A DNA stretch of 64,000 bases from Erythroxylum novogranatense (lineage: Eukaryota; Streptophyta; Magnoliopsida; Malpighiales; Erythroxylaceae), in the NCBI GenBank assembly GCA_029891385.1, contig CM057228.1, forward strand, positions 21,600,309 through 21,664,308, given 5' to 3'. Positions 56,636 to 64,000 of the stretch are shown one piece after another. The stretch's first letter is position 1, and every line of letters begins with the position of its first letter. Below the pieces are notes generated by a model. The model was not told where the DNA came from. It saw only the letters and a list, made by a program, of their open reading frames with translations, and searched no databases. The translations under genes and the position numbers were made by a program.

Positions 56636-57840
56636 TACCTAACTCATAAACTGGAGCTGGGTTAATGTTAATAACCTCATTAACCAATTTTCAAGTAAAT
56701 TAACTTACTACTTGTAATTTCAAAATGGAGTACTTAAATAGTTATTATTTAATGGTCCTTATTATTAAATTATTTGTACTTCAAACATTATTTTTATTAT
56801 TTATTTTAATTATAATTAGAATTAACAATTCAGTTTGACTGAAATTAAAGGAATAAATTTAGATTGATTGAGTTTTGAACTGATCTTAAGTTTAGGGATT
56901 GTCTTCCCATATGATAATACCATTTTAATTGGCTTGGGTAAATTCAAATTATGTGGTGAAAGTTTAATTGATCATTCTAATTTAGCTCATTGCTATCCCA
57001 GTGACGATTATTAACAATCACGGGATCACTTAACTTTCTCCTTTCAATTTAAATGAAAAATCATAATTGTTTCTCTCCTTTAAATTCCTAATCCTAGGTA
57101 AAATATTCTCTCAAAACCCTAGAAAATGACAGCTTAGATGGGAACCCAATCACTTCTACTCCTGTACAAACCCTTCAATCCACTATAATGATGTTTAAGT
57201 CAAGCTGGTTGTGGAACGATTTGGCCTTCTTATCAGTTGGACTATAGAGTCCACTGTAAAGGCCTTACCTTGGATATCAACGATCGATCTTGACTCTCCC
57301 TTTAGTTTTTTAGGCATCGAAAGATCACATTCAATTAAAGTTATTCTTTTTTCTCCCTTATCTTTTAGGGATTCAATTCTTTGTTGAATTTATGTGAATG
57401 TAAAGAGCCTAATGAAAGTTTAGATTGGAGTAAATGAATTGTTATGGACTCTTGAAAGGTTAAAGAACCACAAAGTTTATTACTTTAATTAGGTCTCAGT
57501 TGGTGGGGTTTCACCTATTTGATTTTTGGTTACTTAGTTTAGAATTTAAGAGGTTATCATCAATGTAAGAAATGAAACTTTTATCAAGACGTTGCTCCAC
57601 TAGATTGATTAAAAGTCACATTAAGTAAGATATGTTTGATAGAAGAATGGAATTCTGACTTACGTTGTTTCTCATTACACACACACGCACACACACACAC
57701 ACACACACACATGATTCTTGAAGACGTAAACTAGAGTTCGAAGCTAACTCCTATATACATGGAATACATCAAATCAAAATACATGGTTAAGGAAATTTAA
57801 AATACAAAAGATCTAATAGGATTTCATAGGAATCGGTCTT
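56636..57840. other. Intergenic DNA with CA microsatellite
   Basis: No gene seen. A (CA)n tract lies at 57678-57711. The last bases before 57840 may be LTR or 3' sequence of the copia remnant that the LINE interrupts, but I cannot show this. Confidence 0.5.
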
Positions 57841-59283
57841 GTGGTGGAAGTTTGGTGGAAGTATTCTGATAGGCCCCTTCAAGATGGATCTCGACAAGAG
57901 AGTCCAATCTTGTCCCAAAGAAAAAGAAAGCGAGTCCGAGGAAGTGGCTTTGTTAAAATATCAGTGCATTTGCAACATATTGCTAGTGGGCCTATTCCAG
58001 ATAATATGATTGATAAAACTGACTCTTTTTTTACTACTGATGATGGAGATTGGAGATGGGAGTATTTTTCTAAATTGCTCCCCACTTCAATTTGCTCCTA
58101 TATTGCTGCTACACTTGTGCCCTCTGATACTTGTGGTAAGGATTCCCTTCTTTGGGGTCAGTCTTCTTCAGGAGTATTTACTTTGCGTTTTGCGTATGAT
58201 TTTCTTTATGGGATTTACATTCCTTCTCATAACTTTCCTTGGAATCTGATTTGGAAGTGACAAGGCCCTCAAAAAATCAAAATGTTTTTTTTTGCTAGCC
58301 CTCAATAATGAAATCTTAACTAATGATGAAAGAAAACGAAGACACTTACGTGACTCTGGGATTTGTGATATCTGCCACGATGAGCCTAAAATCCTTCTAC
58401 ACATTCTCTATGATTGTCATGTTGCTGTTCAATTCTGGAATCTTTTTACTGATTTTAATAATTTGAACTCCTTCTGGAATGTTAATTTGGAAGATTGGTT
58501 GTTATTGAATCTGAAAAGCTCCCATCTCTCTCATGATTAGCTCAGTTGGCCTACTATTTTTGGCTTAGGCTTCTGGAACCTTTGGAAATGAAGGAATGAC
58601 AGAGTGTTTAATTTTGGTGATTCTTGCATATTTAATATCTTGCAGCGTACTATTTCTGAAGCTAAATTGATTCAAGATACCTTCAATAAGTTGCCTTCGG
58701 AGAATACTAGTCCTTCGTTTTCAAGGTTAATTTTTTAGAAATGTCCAAATTCCCATTTTATAAAGCTTAACACTGACACTTCTTTGGCTTCTGCCACGGG
58801 GATTGCTACATGTGGAGGTTTAATTCGTGATTATAATGGTCACTAGAAACATGGGTTTGTTTTCAAGACGGGTCGTTGCTCTATTCTTCGTGCTGAGCTG
58901 TAGGCCCTTTATTATGGTATTCAACTTACCTATAATCTTGCCTATTTAGATGTTCTTGTAGAAAGTGATAATGAGATGGCTGTCAAGATGTTGATCGGTG
59001 GTGTCCAAACAAATTCAGGTTGTTTGTCTCTTGTTGCCAAAATCCTAGATCTACTGAAGCACTTTAATAATGTGAAGCTCACTCACATTTATAGAGAAGG
59101 GAATTTTGCTGCTGACTCCCTCTCCCACCTTGTTTTTGATTTTTCTCTTAGTTTTCATGTTTTGAGACAAGTTGCCCCTAGTGTTTGTAGATGGATTGAT
59201 CATGATTTAATAGGGGTCTCTTGTGTTAGGTAGTTTTCTACTTTTGTGAGCACTGCTCACTTTTATCCTATCCAAAAAAAAAA
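57841..59283 (+). mobile_element. 5'-truncated LINE (zinc-binding RT end and RNase H)
   Basis: 3' part of a plant L1-type element. SLLWGQSSSGVFTLRFAYDF and, after a stop and frame change, GICDICHDEPKILLHILYDC with FWNLF form the zinc-binding domain that follows plant LINE reverse transcriptase. An RNase H follows: LNTDTSLASATGIATCGGLI, LRAEL (stop) ALYYG and VESDNEMAVKML, then GNFAADSLSHL; the Asp-Glu-Asp set is present. A run of 11 A at about 59273-59283 is the tail. Stops near 58258, 58538, 58588 and 58902 show it is dead. The 5' border is approximate. Confidence 0.85.
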
Positions 59284-61621
59284 ATTCAGCAAGCTAATCA
59301 ATGGAGGATACATGTGCAACCCACAAAGTACCATTTTGCACTTGATCACAAATGAAATGAAAGTCAATAGCCACGTGTTTCATTCATGAATGAAAAACTG
59401 GGTTAGAGCACAACTAGTTTGTCCCAATATTATCAAAGTATATCACGAGGCATATAGAATTTTAAAGACCAAGATCATTTAACAGAGAGCAAACCCAATT
59501 CATTTTAGCAGTGATATTAGCAATGGATCGATATTCAGCCTTAGTGAAGGAACGAGCAACGGTTCATTGCTTTTTGGAGCTCCAAGAGATGGGGTTGCAA
59601 CCTAAATATATGATGGAAGCAATGGTTGATGAGAAGTTATAGACATTTCTAATCAGCATCGGAGTATGCTTACAAGGAAGTAAGAGAGTCATGATAGAGT
59701 TGGAGAGCATAAGTGCCACATAGATATCTTAGTAATTGTTTGACAAGAGCCTAATGTTCGATGGTTAGCTTATATATAAATTTAGACAACTTATTAACAG
59801 AAAAGGCAATGTCAAGACGCGCAAGTAAGAGATATTGGAGACTAGCCACTATTGCTTAAAATTCTAAAGGATCAGATAAGGTAGTCCCAGAGTGTAGCGA
59901 TAGTGAGGAGCTTATGTAGTGGTGTTTGAACTGGTTTAGCATCCAACATATGTGCATGAGCAAGGATGTTCAACAAATAACACCCTTGAGAGAGTAAAAG
60001 ACCATTTTTTTTGGGAAGAACTTCAACATCAAGGAAGTAAGATAGCAAGCCGAGGTCCTTAAGTGAAAATCTACTTGTTAATAAATGAACAAACCTATTT
60101 ACAGTTGCATCATCATCCCCTGTGACAATTAAATTGTCAACATAAATTGGTAGACATAAGGAATGACCATCAGATTTAAAGATGAATAGAGATGTATCAG
60201 TATGTGAATTTTTGAAGCCGAAGTGAAGTAGGAAAGTGCGAATTTCTTGATACCAAGCTTGAGGTGCTTGTTTTAGGCCATAGATAGCTTTCCGAAGCTG
60301 ACATACATATGATGGAAAATCTCGATCAATGAACCTTAGCAATTGACTCATATACACATTCTCACTAAGATGACCCTGTGAAAAGGTGTTGTTGACATCA
60401 AGCTGACGATGGGACCAACCAAGACTTACTGCAAGACTAAGAACAAGACAGATGGTGATCGATTTAATTATCAGACTAAAAGTACCATGATAATCAACTC
60501 TTGGACGTTAATGAAAACCCTTTGCAACCAATTGTTCCTTGTACCTACCAATGGGACCGTCAAAGTTATGTTTAATTCGAAAGATCTACTTACCGCCTAC
60601 AACATTTTGACTAGGATTAGCTGGCAGTAGCTCCCAAGTTCCATTCTGAACAAGAGCATCATATTCTTTCGACATTGCACCACGCCATTTCTTCTTCCAA
60701 AGCTTGAGTTTTTGTTGTGGGTTCAAGGTCAGGTGGTTTGTAGCGGAGGTTAACAGGATAGATCAGATTTGGGAATCATTTATGGAATGGTGGGAAGTGG
60801 CTATTTAGTTTGTCATGGGAGGAGATTATGTTAGAGCTTTAGATTGGGGCTGTTGCATACCGACTTCGGATGGTGATATGCATGATGGTGGAATGTTGAC
60901 CTGTATTAATGGTGGAATCCAAGTGGAAACAATGGTAGAATCTAGACGTGGAGCTTGAGTAATTAATGATGCAAAAGGAAAGATGGACTCAATAAATTTC
61001 ACATATTGAGAAACATAGATTTTAGTTGTGGATGGATCATAGCAAAAATAGGCACTTTGAGTGAGAGATTACCCAAGGAAAATGCATGGTTTGGAACATG
61101 ATTCAAGTTTGTGTGTTGTATATGGGCGAAGCCAAAGATAACACAAACAACCAAAAACTTTGAGTTTAGAATAATTGGGAGAAGCACCAAATATTCTTTC
61201 ATAAGGAAAAAAAATATTGTAGTGTAGGGGTTGGCATGCGGTTGGTCAAATATACAGCAGTGGTAAAAGCATTAGGCCAAAAGGTTAATGGAATGAATGC
61301 ATGGGAGAGTAAAGTGAGACTTGTTTCCACAATATGGAGATGACACCGCTCGGAGAAGCCGTTATGCTCGGGTGTGTGTGATGGAGTAGTAAATGAGATA
61401 AACCATTGACAACAAGAAAATTAGCAAAAGCAGTATATTCACCACCATTGTCTGAATACACTGTTTTGATGTTTTGATCAAAATGTTTTTCTATGATTGC
61501 TTTAAATCTTATGAAAAGTTGTTTTATTTTTTATTTTTGTTTGAGGGGATAAAACCAAATATACTTGGTAAAATGATCAATAAAGATAACATAATATTTA
61601 AAGCTATCATGGGAAATAACT
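59284..61621 (-). mobile_element. Ty1/copia pol remnant
   Basis: On the - strand, right to left. Integrase core: FIDHFTKYIWFYPLK (about 61580), YSDNGGEYTAFANFLV (about 61455), EHNGFSER. RT: KWIFRIKHNFDG (about 60550), VYMSQLLRFIDRDFPSYVCQ, LRKAIYGLKQAPQAWYQE (60300-60250) and IYVDNLIVTGDDDATVN with Asn for the second catalytic Asp. RNase H: YSDADYN-like, ISWSSKKQ, SFTKAEYRS (about 59550), VIYFDN. LINE tail and a CACTA-type end cut it at the two sides. Many stops; no LTR found. Confidence 0.87.
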
Positions 61622-61930
61622 CACTACAAGAAAACAAGACATTTTTCGACGTTTTTAAAACGTCACAAAATGTCCAAAAACGTCACAAAAAACGTCGCGG
61701 AATGTGGTGTAGGCAAAAGATTTCATGACGTTTTGTAAAACGTCACGTAAAATCGACATTCATGACGTTTACAAAAACGTCACTAAAAGTTTGGACAATC
61801 TGCGACGTTTTTTAAAACGTCACAAAATCTCTAATATTTTGTGACATTTAAAAAAAACGTCGCAAAATGTCTTCCATGACGTTTTTGAAAACGTCACGGA
61901 ATACTTTCTGCGACGTTTTTTGTAATATTT
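61622..61930. mobile_element. CACTA-type terminus with ACGTC hairpin repeats
   Basis: CACTACAAGAAAACAAGAC starts at 61622 inside the copia integrase coding. It is followed by repeated inverted GACGTTTT/AAAACGTC motifs (near 61650, 61684, 61728, 61764, 61806, 61850, 61878, 61910), typical of CACTA subterminal DNA. No matching second terminus is seen before the window ends, so the element is either truncated or extends past 64000. Confidence 0.7.
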
Positions 61931-62502
61931 TTAATTATTAATTTTTTCAAAAATTATTTTAATTTAATAATTTTGTATTTTAATAATTATTTTTAAAATA
62001 TATATTTTAATATTATTTTTAAAAACAATTCAATATTATTTATAAATTTTATTTATTTATTCTTAAATTTTTTAATATAACATTAATTTTAATAAATAAG
62101 ATCCCATTCTTGTTCACATACATCAACATGAAGATTATACATTATCAAATTAGTCATGCATATTTCTGATTTACATTTATTTGGATAGAAATGAAAGGGT
62201 GCCTGAAATTCTTGTATTTACAAACACGGATAAGGAGTCTGTATATATATATATATTTGGTTTCTTCTGCCAACAAAAATCAATAGCCTGCTGTACAAAA
62301 ATGGATATAGAAGTCCCATATCATAAATTGTCGTCCCATATCATAACACCAATTGATGTATGCCGCTGATAAATCAAATCTCAAGATTGCCACCTGCTCC
62401 TGGGCACCAATCCACAGTTGTCTTCCCGTGCCTTCCCCCCCAAGCCCCAAAGAACAAAGAGTTGACATAACTTGATCAACATAAGGTCATTTGTAGAATT
62501 CA
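61931..62502. other. AT-rich DNA, then RPT3 3' UTR-like sequence
   Basis: 61931-62110 is almost all A and T. From about 62180 to 62502 the - strand probably continues the 3' UTR of the RPT3 fragment, since the bases after the stop (CCTTATGTTGATCAAGTT) recur at 62471-62489 and lead into it. No other gene recognised. Confidence 0.45.
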
Positions 62503-62922
62503 GGTGTCAGGCTTCTTCACATTGGCTCTATAACCTTTCTCGAAGTCCTTCGGAAGTATGACAACTTGATCAACATAAGGTCATTTGTAGAATTCAAAGT
62601 CGGTGTCAGGACCAACAGGTATGAATTATTACCTGGCGAAGGACCAACAGGTATAAACCTATGAATTATTACATTATATGTTATATGATCCCAAAAAAGT
62701 CGTGAGAATATACAAAGCTTAAAAAGAAAAGAGGAAAACATTTTTTCCTTCTTGCTCCAAGCAAACGTCGAAAATCAGTATACCAAAAGAAAAGATTGAA
62801 AGTCTTATGATGTACACCATTAAAAAGAATTTAACTAACCTCAAGAAGACTAATTTTATCGGCCGAGAAACATAATCTTCCAAGTCCACCTCATCACCTA
62901 GATTCATTTTAGGCGTGCAAAC
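62503..62922 (-). pseudogene. RPT3: RPT3 (26S proteasome ATPase subunit 6B) 3' fragment
   Basis: The - strand 62922-62840 is an exon with acceptor (TATGTAG) and donor (GAG/GTTAG): VCTPKMNLGDEVDLEDYVSR, close to the conserved part of RPT3 just before the last exon. A one-base deletion falls after VSRP; DKIS follows in the next frame. 62610-62581 encodes PDTDFEFYK and a TGA stop. 62565-62503 encodes VVILPKDFEKGYRANVKKPD, the sequence that should precede it, so the last exon is tandemly duplicated and out of order. The segment between EDYVSRPDKIS and VILPKDF (the AAICQEAGMHAV part) is missing. RPT3 is a base-complex ATPase of the proteasome. Not functional. Confidence 0.78.
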
Positions 62923-63310
62923 CTACATAAAATCAAAATTAACAAATTCATTTAACATTCAAATAACCTCCGAAAGTATTGCCATCTTCCAATAAGATAA
63001 ATTCAGAATTTGGATGAAAGAGTGATCAAACAGAGATCAGCATTTAGCTCAACCTAACATAATACTTGGTAGGTTTATCCAATCTAATGAACTAGTATTC
63101 TTATTGGATGAAGAAATTAATACCGATTACTAATCGATGGTCGTGTTGAAGTTTCTATCTTTGTATAATTTGGAAAGCAATTATGTTTATATCATCTTAA
63201 AGCAAGTTCTCGGCTACTATCATTGCTTGTCACCAAAACTCAAGAATCATCGTTAACTTTACGTAATTCGGGCCGCATAATCGTTCGTAGCTTTAACTTT
63301 GTTTAACAAA
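62923..63310. other. Intergenic DNA between the two gene fragments
   Basis: No gene recognised. The first bases are probably an RPT3 intron on the - strand. Confidence 0.4.
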
Positions 63311-63838
63311 ATGAAAAGTCGAAGTGTAAACCGAATATCGCACATATATCGCTTGGTGAATGCATTTGCAAGGGCGAGGTTGTGTGAGAAAGTAGAAGAA
63401 ATATTTGAGCAGATGCAAGAGAAGGGACATGAGCCTGATGTGTATGCTTACAATGCACTCATGGAATCCTACAGGTGATGCTACTGCCTTTGCTTCTATC
63501 TTGTTCCAATTGTCTAGGTTCTTTTAGTTATTGAGTGGAGGGCTGTTCACTAATCAAATTCCCCAAAACTTGTGTGAAATTCTTCAAGCCAGGTCCAAGC
63601 AACCAAAAATTACTAAAAGTGATCATTGATTATGATCCCCCCGACTTTACACACATGCTGTGAAAGATTTCTGATCTTGTTTTTCACATTTCTGATCTTG
63701 TTTTCCAAACAGTCATGCAGGTTTTCCTTATGGAGCTGCAGAAATATTTTTCACTCATGCAGCACATGGGATGTGAGCCAGACAGAGCTTCATACAACAT
63801 AATGGTAGATGCGTATGGAAGAGCTGGCCTTCATGAGG
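63311..63838 (+). pseudogene. Pentatricopeptide-repeat (P-class) protein fragment
   Basis: Exon 63311-63474 gives LVNAFARARLCEKVEEIFEQ and MQEKGHEPDVYAYNALMESY, one full PPR repeat of 35 residues. The donor is CAG/GTGATG; the acceptor AAACAG at 63712 starts an exon with SHAGFPYGAAEIF. One extra T in the TTTTT run (about 63750) shifts the frame; SLMQHMGCEPDRASYNIMVD and AYGRAGLHE follow in the next frame up to a donor at 63838. It resembles Arabidopsis At2g35130-type organelle RNA-binding PPR proteins, from memory. The frameshift suggests a pseudogene or captured fragment; a sequencing error in the T run is possible. Confidence 0.72.
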
Positions 63839-64000
63839 GTAAAATTCTGTGACTGGTGATGCTGACTCGATTATAGCTAAATCAGTTCATATGAAGTCGT
63901 GTGTGTAGGTAGCTATCCGAAAAATGAAACAGCTTAAGAAATGTTTGACCATCTCACTCAATTGGATCAGAATAATTATATAATGGTCAAACCCATCCAT
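63839..64000. other. Presumed PPR intron at window edge
   Basis: Follows the donor AGG/GTAAAA. No acceptor or further PPR repeat is visible before the window ends. Confidence 0.4.

Noticed and set aside
58740..59232. Host RNase H gene
   Set aside because: The domain follows a LINE zinc-binding region and ends in a poly-A tail, so it belongs to the LINE.
60409..60630. + strand open frame in the copia remnant
   Set aside because: Shadow of the copia RT on the - strand.

Overview
This window is nuclear DNA from a flowering plant, probably a eudicot. It carries an intron-containing group C MAP kinase, an S1-group bZIP with the plant sucrose-control upstream ORF, and Ty3/gypsy, Ty1/copia, CACTA, PIF/Harbinger and LINE elements of plant type. 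The species cannot be told from the sequence. Only two genes look intact: the MAP kinase (1317-3185) and the bZIP (16824-17282). Almost everything else is layered, decayed transposon.

Layout. 1-4432: MAP kinase gene with leader intron, one coding intron and 3' flank. 4433-14603: a degenerate Tat-lineage gypsy element (+ strand) with a second RNase H, a 64-bp tandem array and antisense ORFs related to the 'putative gypsy-type transposon' domain. 14604-18323: the bZIP gene, whose leader has a start-stop uORF, a short overlapping uORF and the sucrose-control peptide uORF. 18324-56635: a CACTA element read on the - strand. Its second gene (Transposase_24 type) was split by gypsy element A (20651-49359, exact 5-bp duplication TCCAC), and a PIF/Harbinger element (49511-51597, TTA duplication) sits beside the split.

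The long LTRs of element A hold further insertions. These are a deleted gypsy copy B (TTAAC duplication), a foldback element M2, a solo LTR C (GAATA duplication), a second solo LTR E (ACCTT duplication) and a truncated gypsy copy D. Foldback element M1 lies inside B, so nesting reaches four levels. The two LTRs of A act as occupied and empty sites for each other, which makes most boundaries exact.

56636-64000: a 5'-truncated LINE with poly-A tail abuts an antisense copia pol remnant, which is interrupted by another CACTA-type terminus (61622). Beyond that terminus lie a broken 3' end of the proteasome ATPase gene RPT3 (- strand) and a frameshifted two-exon fragment of a pentatricopeptide-repeat gene (+ strand).

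The points most worth following are: the sucrose-control uORF whose conserved stop appears lost by one base; an eIF3b first-exon fragment inside the Harbinger element; the RPT3 and PPR fragments next to a CACTA end; paired foldback elements with a tRNA-like core; and gypsy LTRs that carry a duplicated copy of their own terminus and primer-binding site.
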